A stretch of DNA of 64,000 nt from CAVPTL01 sp963794415 (GTDB lineage: Bacteria; Actinomycetota; Thermoleophilia; Gaiellales; JAICJC01). The notes beneath the pieces are model-generated. The model did not search any database. It was not told where the DNA came from and was given only the letters and a program-made list of their open reading frames with translations. The stretch covers positions 124,001 through 188,000 of the forward strand of contig CAWCDI010000002.1 of assembly GCA_963794415.1 (NCBI GenBank). The letters run 5' to 3'. A program made the position numbers and the translations under genes. Positions 44,546 to 53,259 of this stretch are shown here, one piece after another. The stretch's first letter is position 1. The number at the start of each line of letters is the position of its first letter.

Positions 44546-45285
44546 GCAGCCTCGAGATCCGCCGCACCGACGAGCGCGTGGTCATCACGCTGGCGCGGCC
44601 CGAGGCGAGAAACGCCATCACCCAGGCGATGGTCACCGAGCTGCATGCCGTGCTGGACGAGCTGGAGCGCGAGCCGCGCATCGCGATCGTGACCGGCGGC
44701 GACCAGGGCGTGTTCGCCGGCGGCGCCGACATCGCAGAGCTCCGCGAGCGCGGACGAGACGAGGCCCTCGCGGCCATCAACCTCACCGTGTTCGAGCGCC
44801 TGCGGCGGCTGCCGATGCCCACCATCGCCGCCGTTGACGGCCCCGCCCTCGGCGGGGGCGCCGAGCTGGCCTACGCCTGCGACATCCGCATCGCGAGCGA
44901 CCGCGCGCAGTTCGGCCAGCCCGAGGTGCGGCTCGGCATCATGGCCGCCGCCGGCGCATGCCACCGGCTGCCGAAGCTGGTGGGCGAGTCGCTGGCCAAG
45001 GAGATGCTCCTGGCCGGCCGCACGCTCGATGCCGGGGAGGCGCTGCGGCACGGGCTGGTATCGCGGGTGGTGGCGCCGGACGAGCTGCTGGCTACCGCCG
45101 GCGCAATGGCCGATCAGATGGGCCGGGCGAGCCCCATGGCGCTTCGGCTGACCAAGCTGGCAGTCGACTCGCCGCCCGAGGCACACCCCGTAGTGGAGCT
45201 GCTGGGCCAGGCCGTGCTGTTCGAAGACGACGAGAAGCGCGTACGGATGACCAAGTTCCTCGAGCGCAGAAGGGCAGGCACATGA
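44542..45285 (+). CDS. Enoyl-CoA hydratase/isomerase (crotonase) 2
   Basis: A 247-residue crotonase. FAGGADIAELRERG and GPALGGGAELAYACDIRIA form the oxyanion hole, and FGQPEVRLGIM carries a catalytic glutamate. Unlike most relatives, the GxGGTQ block reads AAAGACHRLP. With crotonase 1 it makes a pair in the same operon, so one may hydrate and the other isomerise or open a ring. It overlaps the genes on both sides by four bases. Confidence 0.87.
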   Translation: MSSLEIRRTDERVVITLARPEARNAITQAMVTELHAVLDELEREPRIAIVTGGDQGVFAGGADIAELRERGRDEALAAINLTVFERLRRLPMPTIAAVDGPALGGGAELAYACDIRIASDRAQFGQPEVRLGIMAAAGACHRLPKLVGESLAKEMLLAGRTLDAGEALRHGLVSRVVAPDELLATAGAMADQMGRASPMALRLTKLAVDSPPEAHPVVELLGQAVLFEDDEKRVRMTKFLERRRAGT

Positions 45286-46752
45286 GCATCGCCGACCGTG
45301 AATGGAAGCTTCTGATCGGCGGGGAGCTGGTGCCCGCCCTGGACGGCTCGCGCATGGACGCGGTGAACCCCGCCACCGGCCGGAACCTCACCACGATCCC
45401 CGCCGCCGGTACCGCCGACGTCGATCGCGCCGTGGCCGCGGCCCGGGAGGCGTTCCCGGCGTGGCGCGACACCCCGGCACCGCAGCGCGCCGCCCTCGTT
45501 CTGGCGCTCGCCGCCTCCATCGAGGAGCACGGCGAGGAGCTGGCCGAGCTCGACAGCCTGGACAACGGCACGCCGCTCAAGGTGCTGCGAAACGACTACA
45601 AGCTGGCCGTCGAGCAGCTGCGCTACTTCGCGGGCATCGCCGGCGAGCTGGGCGGCGCCACCATCCCCACCCCCGCTGCCGACTCGCTCGACTTCACCGT
45701 GCGCGAGCCGTTTGGCGTCGTCGCGCGGATCGTGCCGTTCAACCACCCGCTGATGTTCGCCGCCTCCAAGCTCGCGGCGCCGCTGGTGGCGGGAAACACC
45801 GTGGTGCTGAAGCCGTCGCAGCACACATCGCTCTCGGCACTTCGCCTCGGAGAGCTCTGCGGCGAGGTGCTGCCCGCGGGAGTGGTGAACGTGCTCTCGG
45901 GCCGCGGCAGCGTGATCGGCGACCACCTGGTGCGGCACCCCGACGTGCCGCGGATCGCCCTCACCGGGAGCGTCGAGGTCGGCCTGCACCTCATGCGCGA
46001 GGCGGCCACCGGCCAGATCAAGACGGTGACTCTCGAGCTGGGCGGCAAGAACCCGATCATCGTCTTTCCCGACGCCGATCGCGCCGCAGGCGCTCGCCGG
46101 CGTGGTGCGCGGCATGAACTTCGCGTGGCAGGGCCAGTCGTGCGGCTCGACGTCGCGGCTCTACGTACACCGGTCGATCTTCGATGAGTTCGTCGCAGAG
46201 CTCGGCCGGCGGATGGCGGCGATGAAGGTCGGCGACCCGCTGGACGAGGCCACCGACGTCGGCGCGATCGTCTCCCAGCAGCAGTACACGTCGGTGAGCG
46301 GCTACATCGAGCGGGCGCTCGGGCACGATCGGCTCACGCACGTCACCGGCGGCGTGCCGGAGCCCGGGATCCACGGCGGCGGCTGGTTCATCGAGCCCAC
46401 CCTCTTCACCTGCGAGTCGGGCGACGGCATCGAGATCGTGAGCTCCGAGATCTTCGGACCGGTGCTGGTGGCCATCCCGTTCGACTCCTACGACGAGGTG
46501 CTGGCGGCGGCAAACGCGCTCCCCCTCGGCCTCACCGGCAGCGTCTACACGCGTGACCTGACCACCGCGATGCGGGCGAGCCGCGACCTGGAGTGCGGCT
46601 ACGTGTGGGTCAACTGGTCGTCGTCCCACATCCCGGGAACGCCGTTCGGCGGCACCAAGAACAGCGGCCTCGGCCGCGAGGAGGGCCGCGACGAGCTGCA
46701 CTCCTACACCCAGCAGAAGAACGTCTACATCAACTTCGAAGAGGAGACATGA
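45282..46752 (+). CDS. Aldehyde dehydrogenase, frameshifted
   Basis: About 489 residues when corrected. PFNHPLMFAASKLA is the NAD-binding segment, LELGGKNP carries the general-base glutamate, and GQSCGSTSRLY the nucleophilic cysteine. The frame breaks at 46084-46085, where one extra C after GATCGCG shifts DADRA out of frame; removing it gives DADRAQALAGVVRGMNF. Both halves are full of family motifs and the gene sits inside an intact operon, so the break is probably a consensus error. It should oxidise an aldehyde to an acid or CoA-linked product. Confidence 0.8.
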
Positions 46753-48365
46753 GCGAGACGTATGACGGCATCATCATCGGCTCGGGCCAGCACGGCCTGA
46801 TCCTGGGCTCCTACCTGGCGAAGGCCGGCCTGAAGATCGCGATCCTGGAGCGCCGCATGATGTTCGGCGGCGGCCTCTCGACCATCGAGCCGGGGCCTCC
46901 CGGCTTCTACCAGAACCCGCACTCCATCAACCACTTCAACATCTCGCTCACCCCGTGGTACGCCGATCTGGAGCTCTCCGCGAAGGTGCGCTACATCACC
47001 CCGCAGTTCGACTTCGCCCAGCCCCACGCCGACGGCACGGCGCTGGTGTTCTCTCGCGACATCGACGAGATGTGCGCCTCCATCGCGCGGTTCTCGAAGA
47101 GAGACGCCGAGACGTTCCGCGAGTGGAACGTGCGCGCCGACCTGATCAGCGACGAGATCTTCCTGCCCGAGCGCTACTCCGAGCCGCTGGCCGAAGCCGA
47201 GCGCGACGAGCTGCTGAGCCGCTCCGCGGTGGGCCGCGATTTCCTCGAGATCACCCGCAAGCAGCCCCTCGACGTGGTGAACGAGCTCTTCGAGAGCGAG
47301 CGCGTGCGGCTGCTCCTGCTCTTCAAGCTCTCGCTCTTCGGCACCGTGCTCTACGACGCAGTGACCGAGCGCAGTCCCATGGGCGCGCTGGTGCGCGGGT
47401 TCGATCTGGCGGCCGGCTACCAGGTGTGCGCCGGCGGCAGCTGGAACCTGGCAAACGGCCTGATGGAGCGGTTCATCGAGCACGGCGGCACCTACGTGAA
47501 CCATGCCCACGTCGAGCGGATCGTGGTGGAGGGAAACCGCGCCACGGGCGTCGAGCTGGCCGACGGCCGCTCGTTCCGGGCACGACAGTTCGTCGCCAGC
47601 GCGATCGATGTGGAGCAGACGTTCAACACCATGGTCGGCCGCGAGCAGCTGCCCGAGAGCTACCGGTCAAAGGTGGACGCGTTCAAGCAGACCGAGTGGA
47701 CGCTGTTCGGCATCCACCTGGCGCTGAGGGAGGCTCCACAGTACGCCTCGGCCGGGTTCGACCCCAACATCAACCACGCGCTCAAGTACAACATCGGCTG
47801 CGAGTCGATGGAGCAGCTCTTCGCGCTGCACGACGAGGTCGCCGAGGGCAAGATCCCGTCGCGCGTCTCGTTCGGCACGGGTGCGATCACCACGTTCGAC
47901 CCGAGCCAGGCGCCTCCCGGCCACCACACCGCCTACGGCTGGCACGCGATGCCGTTCGCGCCCGGCGGCCGGCCCGAGAACATCGAGCCGCTGAAGCAGG
48001 AGTTCGCCCAGCGGATGATCGAGAAGTGGCGCGAGTACGCACCCAACCTCACGCCGGACAACATCCTTGACACCTACGTCTACACCGCCAACGAGTACAG
48101 CCGCGAGTTCATCAACATGACACGCGGTGACATCTTCATGGGCTCGTTCGCGGGCAGCCAGACGATGTGGAACCACTTCGGCTATCACACCCCCATCGAC
48201 GGCCTCTACATGGTGGGCTCGCCCACGCACCCGGGCGGCGCTGTCTCCGGCGGGGGCGGCTACATCTCGGCCGGCGTGATCGCGCGCGACCTGGGCATCG
48301 ATCCGTGGTGGAGCCCGGTCGATGCCCGGGAATCTCTCCAGAAGCTGGCGGCGGCACCGCGGTGA
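46749..48365 (+). CDS. CrtI-like FAD-dependent oxidoreductase
   Basis: A 538-residue flavoprotein of the phytoene dehydrogenase-like family. IIIGSGQHGLILGSYLAKAG is the FAD loop, CAGGSWNLANGLMERF is the typical middle block, and the end has MVGSPTHPGGAVSGGGGY, the C-terminal FAD motif of this family. Members outside carotenoid synthesis oxidise or isomerise diverse hydrophobic substrates. In this operon it may desaturate a ring-containing acid or its CoA ester. Its ATG overlaps the aldehyde dehydrogenase stop. Confidence 0.8.
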   Translation: MSETYDGIIIGSGQHGLILGSYLAKAGLKIAILERRMMFGGGLSTIEPGPPGFYQNPHSINHFNISLTPWYADLELSAKVRYITPQFDFAQPHADGTALVFSRDIDEMCASIARFSKRDAETFREWNVRADLISDEIFLPERYSEPLAEAERDELLSRSAVGRDFLEITRKQPLDVVNELFESERVRLLLLFKLSLFGTVLYDAVTERSPMGALVRGFDLAAGYQVCAGGSWNLANGLMERFIEHGGTYVNHAHVERIVVEGNRATGVELADGRSFRARQFVASAIDVEQTFNTMVGREQLPESYRSKVDAFKQTEWTLFGIHLALREAPQYASAGFDPNINHALKYNIGCESMEQLFALHDEVAEGKIPSRVSFGTGAITTFDPSQAPPGHHTAYGWHAMPFAPGGRPENIEPLKQEFAQRMIEKWREYAPNLTPDNILDTYVYTANEYSREFINMTRGDIFMGSFAGSQTMWNHFGYHTPIDGLYMVGSPTHPGGAVSGGGGYISAGVIARDLGIDPWWSPVDARESLQKLAAAPR

Positions 48366-49111
48366 GCGGCGGAGGAGCCATCGTCACCGGAGGGGGCCAG
48401 GGCCTGGGCCGGGCCTTCGCGCTCGGGCTGGCCGAGGCCGGCCACCCGGTGGTGGTGGCCGACATCAATGCCGGGCCGGCAGAGGCGGTGGCGGCCGAGG
48501 TGAGGGCGGCCGGAGGGACGGCGGTGGCAGTGGCCGTGGACGTGTCGGATGCCGGGAGCGCCGAGGCGATGGCCGAGGCTGCGATCGCGGCGTTCGGCGC
48601 CCCCGAGGTGCTGGTGAACAACGCCGCGATCTTCTCGGCTCTCACCATGAAGCCGATCACCGAGATCTCCCCGGACGAGTGGGACCGCGTGGTGCGCGTG
48701 AATCTGGGCGGCGCGTTTTTGTGCACCCGCGCCGTGGTGCCGGCGATGGGCGAGGCCGGTTACGGGAAGATCATCAACATCTCATCGGCCACCGTCTTCA
48801 CCGGAAGGCCGGGGTACCCCCACTACGTCGCGTCGAAGGCCGGGGTGATCGGCCTCACGCGCGCGCTCGCCTCCGAGCTCGGGCCGATGGGGATCCGCGT
48901 GAATGCGGTCTCGCCGGGATCGACCCAGACCGAGATCGAGCGGGCCACCATCACGCCCGCCGACCGCGCGGCGATGGCCGGCCAGACGGCGCTTCGGCGG
49001 GTGCAGGTGGCCGGCGACCTGGTGGGCACGGTGGTGTTCCTGGCCTCGCCGGCGAGCGACTTCGTCACGGGCCAGACGATCAACGTCGACGGCGGGTATG
49101 CCTTCCACTGA
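48362..49111 (+). CDS. SDR-family oxidoreductase
   Basis: A 249-residue short-chain dehydrogenase. VTGGGQGLG is the cofactor loop, VNNAAIFSA the strand-4 motif, ISSATV carries the serine and YVASK the YxxxK motif; INVDGGYAFH is the usual C-terminus. The GTG start at 48362 overlaps the upstream TGA by two bases of shared sequence. The gene overlaps the next flavoprotein gene by 14 bases. Confidence 0.87.
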   Translation: MSGGGAIVTGGGQGLGRAFALGLAEAGHPVVVADINAGPAEAVAAEVRAAGGTAVAVAVDVSDAGSAEAMAEAAIAAFGAPEVLVNNAAIFSALTMKPITEISPDEWDRVVRVNLGGAFLCTRAVVPAMGEAGYGKIINISSATVFTGRPGYPHYVASKAGVIGLTRALASELGPMGIRVNAVSPGSTQTEIERATITPADRAAMAGQTALRRVQVAGDLVGTVVFLASPASDFVTGQTINVDGGYAFH

Positions 49112-50585
49112 TCTCGTGGTGGTGGGGTTCGGCGCGGCCGGGGCAGCGACCGCGCTGGCGGCCGCCGAACTGGGAGCGGCGGTCACCATTCTCGAGAAGC
49201 AGCCGGCCGGTGCGCACACGCCCAGCGCGCGGATGTCGGGCGGCATCCTCATGGGCATGAACGACGCCGGGCGCGGCGCGGCGTACCTGGATCGCTGCGC
49301 CCAGGGGGTTGTGCCCGAGCCGGTCTCGCGCGCGTGGGCGGAGAAGGCGTGCGACCTGGTGGGCTGGCACGAGCGGATCGGCGCAGACCTCCACCTGCAG
49401 CGGATCGCCGGCGCCGAGCATCCCGGAATCGAGGGGTCGGAGGCAGTGGACGTGTACCGGCAGGGGCTCACGACCGACGGGGAGCCGGTGCCCGAGGAGC
49501 ACGGCTGGGGCGATGCGTCGCAGGCGCGCGGGGCGGCGGTGGGGGCGGCGGCCACCCGCCACCTCGCCTCGATCCGGGCGGGGACGCACTACTTCGCGGC
49601 GGTGCGCGCGGCGGTCGAGCGCGATCCGCGCATCACCGTGCGGTGGGAGTCGCCCGGCCGGCGGCTGGAGCGATCCGGTGACGGGCGCGTCGCGGCGGTG
49701 CTGCACGGCGCCGGGGAGCGGCTGGATGCCCGCGTGGGGGTCGTGCTCACCACGGGCGGGTTCGAGCACAGCGAGCAGCTGAAGCGCGACTTCCTGCCGG
49801 TGAGTCCCGCGTACTTCTACGGGAACCCCGGCAATACGGGCGACGGGATCCGCATGGCCCAGGCGGTGGGCGCCGATCTCTGGCACATGAACCTCATGTT
49901 CGGCCGGGCGGTGGGGCGGTTTCCGATGGCCGACGGCAGCTCGATGAACTTCATCATCGCGCTGGCTCCGCCTGGCTACGTGCTCACCGACCGGTACGGG
50001 CGCCGGTTCGCCGACGAGGACTCACAGGCGCTCTTTCGCCACGACTTCCATCACCAGCTGACCGCGGAGCGGATTCCCTGCTTCTGGTTCTTCGACGAGC
50101 GGCGGCGCAAGGCCGGGCCGCTGACGTCGGTCACGGCCGGGGCGGTCGCGGTGGGCGCGTACGGCTGGAGCGCCGATAACTCCAGAGAGATCGAGCGCGG
50201 CTGGATCGCCCAGGGAGACTCGATCGCCGCGGCCGCCACAGCGGCCGGAGTCGAAGATCCCGCCGCCGCCGACGCCACCGTGGCGGCCTACAACGAGTCG
50301 TGCCGCTCGGGCACCGACCCGTTCCGCGACCCGGGCACGCTGGTGCCGCTCGACCAGCCGCCCTACTACTGCGTGCCGCTCTATCCCGGCGGCCCAAACA
50401 CCGGCGGCGGCCCGCGACGCGACGAGCACGCGCGGATCCTGGACGCCTATGGCGAGGTGATCCCGGGCCTCTTCGGCGCCGGCAACAACGGCCAGGCGAT
50501 GGGGATGCTCTACCCCGCCGACGGCGCGAACCTCTCGGAGGCGGTCTGCTTCGGCCGGATCGCGGCAGAGACGGCCCTTGCATAA
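49098..50585 (+). CDS. FrdA/KstD-like FAD-dependent oxidoreductase
   Basis: A 495-residue flavoprotein of the fumarate reductase/succinate dehydrogenase flavoprotein-like group. LVVVGFGAAGAATALAAAE is the FAD loop and ARMSGGILMGMND the second contact; LFGAGNNGQAMGM and DGANLSEAVCFGR are the C-terminal FAD contacts. It is a second member of the class found at 22949. It should add or remove a carbon-carbon double bond in a ring or acyl chain. It ends the 10-gene operon, with its TAA stop inside repeat copy C. Confidence 0.8.
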   Translation: MPSTDLVVVGFGAAGAATALAAAELGAAVTILEKQPAGAHTPSARMSGGILMGMNDAGRGAAYLDRCAQGVVPEPVSRAWAEKACDLVGWHERIGADLHLQRIAGAEHPGIEGSEAVDVYRQGLTTDGEPVPEEHGWGDASQARGAAVGAAATRHLASIRAGTHYFAAVRAAVERDPRITVRWESPGRRLERSGDGRVAAVLHGAGERLDARVGVVLTTGGFEHSEQLKRDFLPVSPAYFYGNPGNTGDGIRMAQAVGADLWHMNLMFGRAVGRFPMADGSSMNFIIALAPPGYVLTDRYGRRFADEDSQALFRHDFHHQLTAERIPCFWFFDERRRKAGPLTSVTAGAVAVGAYGWSADNSREIERGWIAQGDSIAAAATAAGVEDPAAADATVAAYNESCRSGTDPFRDPGTLVPLDQPPYYCVPLYPGGPNTGGGPRRDEHARILDAYGEVIPGLFGAGNNGQAMGMLYPADGANLSEAVCFGRIAAETALA

Positions 50586-50610
50586 ACGGTGCCAGGCACC
50601 GGCTATTCAC
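50578..50610. repeat. 33-bp palindromic repeat, copy C
   Basis: Same family in inverted orientation: core GGTGCCAGGCACC, right end TATTCAC, left end degenerate (TTGCATAAA). It contains the stop codon (TAA 50583-50585) of the flavoprotein gene and closes the 10-gene operon. Confidence 0.75.
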
Positions 50611-50622
50611 TAGGCTCCCACC

Positions 50623-51252
50623 ATGCGGACGTTTCGCGCGATCACCGATGAGGAGTCGCTGCGGGCCGTGATCGGCTCGCCCACCGAGGTCGTCGTCTCG
50701 AAGATCTCGGACTCGGTGAACGCCCTCACGCGGCGGTTCATCGAACGCTCGCCGTTCGTCTGCGTCGCCACCAGGATGCCCGGCGGCGGCATGGACGTCT
50801 CGCCGCGCGGCGACCCGCCGGGCTTCGTCCGGGTGCTGGACGAGCGCACCCTGCTGGTGCCCGACCGGCCCGGCAACCGCATCGCCGACACGCTCACCAA
50901 CCTCGTGGCCGACCCGGCGATCGCGCTGCTCTTCATCATCCCCGGCATCGGCGACTCGTTCCGGGTCAACGGCACCGGCGTGATCACCGACGACGAGGAG
51001 CTGCTCGCGCCGAGCGAGGTGGGCGGGCGGGTGCCCAAGCTGGGCATCGTCGTCTCGGTGCAGGAGGCCTACACGCAGTGCTCCAAGGCCTTCATCCGAT
51101 CCGACCTCTGGAACCCCGAGCACCACCTCGACCGCTCCGAGCTGCCCAGCTCGGGAGCCATCCTGCGGTCGCTGAACGACCCCGCGTTCGACGCCGACCG
51201 GTACGACCGCGAGCGCGAGCAGCGCTACGCCCGCGGCGAGGGCCTCTACTAG
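50623..51252 (+). CDS. FMN-dependent PPOX-family flavoprotein
   Basis: A 209-residue protein of the pyridoxamine-phosphate-oxidase-like split-barrel family, close to the MSMEG_1061-type group. FVCVATRMPGGGMDVSPRGD and DRPGNRIADTLTNLVADP are its characteristic FMN-contact segments. Related proteins bind FMN or F420 and reduce small molecules. No F420 genes are near. It is a single gene right after repeat copy C. Confidence 0.8.
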   Translation: MRTFRAITDEESLRAVIGSPTEVVVSKISDSVNALTRRFIERSPFVCVATRMPGGGMDVSPRGDPPGFVRVLDERTLLVPDRPGNRIADTLTNLVADPAIALLFIIPGIGDSFRVNGTGVITDDEELLAPSEVGGRVPKLGIVVSVQEAYTQCSKAFIRSDLWNPEHHLDRSELPSSGAILRSLNDPAFDADRYDREREQRYARGEGLY

Positions 51253-51287
51253 CAGGGTCACCGCGTGCCGGGGCGAACTCCCCGCGC

Positions 51288-52199
51288 ATGGACATCCCCA
51301 TCAGCGGCAGCGCCCGCAAGCTCTTCGGCGCGGCGTTCGTGATCACGGTGGCCCTGCTGCTCTTCCTGCAGTTCATCGTCATCCCGTGGATCGCCGACGA
51401 GCCCACGCCGAGCGGCGTCGAGGTCTCCGATCAGGTGATCGGCCACATCATCGGCACGCTGGTGGGCGGCACGCTGCTGGCAATCGTCGCCCTGAAGCTC
51501 TTGCCGAAGTCCGAGCGCCCCGAGATCGTGCACACCCTCGCGCCCCACCAGATCCACGAGACGCTCGAGCAGGACATCCGCGCGAGCACGTCGTGGCGGT
51601 TTCGCGGCGCGCTGGGCGAGTACACCCGCGCGCGCACCATCCCCGAGATCGTGGAGCGTACGGCGAGGTCACAGGTGCGGCACCGGCTCGACATCGAGCT
51701 GCTCGACCCCACCGACGACCGCGCCGTCGAGTCCTACGCGCTCTTTCGCGCGAGCGAGGCGACCGGAAACGATGAGGACTGGTCGGCCGATCGCGTGCGG
51801 CGCGACATCTACGCGACCATCCTCACCGCCGCGTGCGCGGCCTCCGAGCAGCCGCTGCTCACGGTCACGCTCGGCCTCCAGCCCGCGTTCTCGATCCTGC
51901 TCCTGGACGTTGGCGACCAGCACGCGATCATCACCAAGACCAACCGCACGCAGCCGGCGCTGGTGTTCCCGCGCGAGAGCTTCTACTACGCCGCCTGCAC
52001 GGACGAGTTCGACTGGTCGCTGCGCCAGTCACGAAACGTCGGGCTGCGAAGCGCAGCGATCGACCGCGCGGGCCTGACCGCGCAGAACGTGGGCGGAGCC
52101 CTCACGCGGCTCGGGCTGGGATCGCCCTACCTCGAGAGCGCCGGGAACTGCTCGGAGCTGATGCAGGCGTTCGCGGCGCCGGTCAATCCGTACGACTAG
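51288..52199 (+). CDS. Membrane-anchored protein of unknown function
   Basis: A 303-residue protein I do not recognise. Two hydrophobic helices lie at about residues 14-36 and 48-67, followed by a soluble part with an RTIPEIVERTARSQVRHRLDIELLD segment and a C-terminal region (ESFYYAACTDEFDWSLRQS) rich in aromatic residues. The soluble half would lie in the cytoplasm if the short N-terminus does. It converges on the response regulator gene, with a 4-base overlap of the 3' ends. It may belong to the neighbouring injection-system locus, but nothing shows this. Confidence 0.6.
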   Translation: MDIPISGSARKLFGAAFVITVALLLFLQFIVIPWIADEPTPSGVEVSDQVIGHIIGTLVGGTLLAIVALKLLPKSERPEIVHTLAPHQIHETLEQDIRASTSWRFRGALGEYTRARTIPEIVERTARSQVRHRLDIELLDPTDDRAVESYALFRASEATGNDEDWSADRVRRDIYATILTAACAASEQPLLTVTLGLQPAFSILLLDVGDQHAIITKTNRTQPALVFPRESFYYAACTDEFDWSLRQSRNVGLRSAAIDRAGLTAQNVGGALTRLGLGSPYLESAGNCSELMQAFAAPVNPYD

Positions 52200-52834
52200 A
52201 TGAGGCCCTCGCGCACGGCCTCGGCAACCGCCTGCGAGCGCGTCCGCGCGTCCAGCTTGGTCGAGATGTCGTGCAGCACGTTCTTGATGGTGCGCTCGCT
52301 GTAGCACATCTCCTCGGCGACCTCCCTCGTCGCCCGCCCGGCCGCCACCAGGCGCAGCACCTTCTGCTCGCGCTCGGTGAGCCGCGAGAGCGAGAGCCCG
52401 CGTGGCTCCAGCATGTCGCGCGAGACCCGCGAGAGCGTCCGCAGCAACGTGCCCAGCAGCTCGGGCGCCATGACTCCCGCTCCGTCGGAGGCGGCGCGGA
52501 TCGCGCTTGCCAGCGACTCCGACGTGAGGCTGTCCTTGCGCAGGTACCCGATCGCGCCGGCCTGCACCGAGGCGATCACCCGCCGCTCGTCGGGGCTCGA
52601 GGAGCACACCACCACCCGTCCGCTGCCCTCGTCGCACACCAGCCGGATGAGCTCGTTGGTGCCCGGCATGACGTCGTCAACCAGCACGACGTCGGCGCGC
52701 AGCAGCTCGGGATGCCCGTAGGCATCTGGGATCGAGCCAGCTTCGATTACGGCCTCGACGTCCTCGAGACCAATCAGACAGGCGGTAACGCCACTTCGAT
52801 AGATGAAGTGCCCGTCGACGACAAACAGAACCAT
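52196..52834 (-). CDS. NarL/LuxR-type response regulator with altered acidic pocket
   Basis: A 212-residue regulator. The receiver domain (1-120) keeps the phospho-accepting aspartate in VVLVDDVMPG, the serine (VCSSSP) and the lysine (YLRKDS), but the usual DD pair after strand 1 reads VVDGH, so one metal-binding acidic residue is replaced. A LuxR helix-turn-helix follows (LTEREQKVLRLVAAGRATR; about 150-205). No histidine kinase is nearby. It is divergent from the PAAR-like/kinase pair, which it may control. Confidence 0.85.
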   Translation of the reverse strand: MVLFVVDGHFIYRSGVTACLIGLEDVEAVIEAGSIPDAYGHPELLRADVVLVDDVMPGTNELIRLVCDEGSGRVVVCSSSPDERRVIASVQAGAIGYLRKDSLTSESLASAIRAASDGAGVMAPELLGTLLRTLSRVSRDMLEPRGLSLSRLTEREQKVLRLVAAGRATREVAEEMCYSERTIKNVLHDISTKLDARTRSQAVAEAVREGLI

Positions 52835-52844
52835 GCCAAGAACC

Positions 52845-52871
52845 CCCGGTTCGCCGGGTTGATTTCAACCC
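52845..52871. promoter_or_regulatory. Overlapping hairpins in divergent leader region
   Basis: CCCGG-TTCG-CCGGG (52845-52858) can form a tight tetraloop hairpin. Its 3' strand overlaps a second inverted repeat, GGGTTGA-tt-TCAACCC (52856-52871). The two structures exclude each other. They lie in the leader of the response regulator gene and across the -35 region of the divergent promoter. Confidence 0.35.
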
Positions 52872-52888
52872 CGGCAAGAAGCGATACT
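52859..52888 (+). promoter_or_regulatory. Candidate promoter of PAAR-like/kinase pair
   Basis: TTGATT (52859-52864) and GATACT (52883-52888) are 18 bases apart, a moderate sigma70-type match. Transcription would begin near 52895, and AGGCAGGA precedes the ATG at 52921. The -35 overlaps the second inverted repeat. Confidence 0.4.
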
Positions 52889-52920
52889 AGGGTATTCAGG
52901 GGGGAAATGAAAGGCAGGAA

Positions 52921-53259
52921 ATGGCTCAGCTCGTCACGGTGAACGCACAGATCCAGTGCACGCATCAAGGGGTGGTCACGCTCAAGCCCGGCCAGGTGAA
53001 AGCGGTTGCCGGTGACGGCGGCATCCTGTGCGATCCCGACCTCGTCGGGGCGCCCATCATCGGCTGCCTGCAGGCGCCTTCCACCAACACCAAACCGTGC
53101 ACCACGGTGGTGTCGGTGATCCCGGCCGGATCGGTCTCGCTGAAGGTCACCGTGAACGGCAAGCCGGCGTACATCTCGACGCTCTCGGGCGTGACCGACG
53201 GCGTGCCGCCCGGCTCCATCAGCGTCACGGATCCCGGACAAGAGATCACCTCTGCTTGA
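52921..53259 (+). CDS. Small four-cysteine protein, PAAR-like spike-tip candidate
   Basis: A 112-residue beta-rich protein with cysteines at 13, 37, 49 and 60 and repeated GxP/GxT turns (GAPIIGC, NGKPAYISTLSG, VTDGVPPGS). The segment IIGCLQ...KPC, followed by strand-turn repeats, resembles PAAR-like proteins that cap the spike of injection systems, but the match is not decisive. It is translationally coupled to the kinase gene (TGATG, one shared base). The context with baseplate genes across the convergent gene supports a tip role. Alternatives: a small secreted or kinase-substrate protein. Confidence 0.5.
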   Translation: MAQLVTVNAQIQCTHQGVVTLKPGQVKAVAGDGGILCDPDLVGAPIIGCLQAPSTNTKPCTTVVSVIPAGSVSLKVTVNGKPAYISTLSGVTDGVPPGSISVTDPGQEITSA

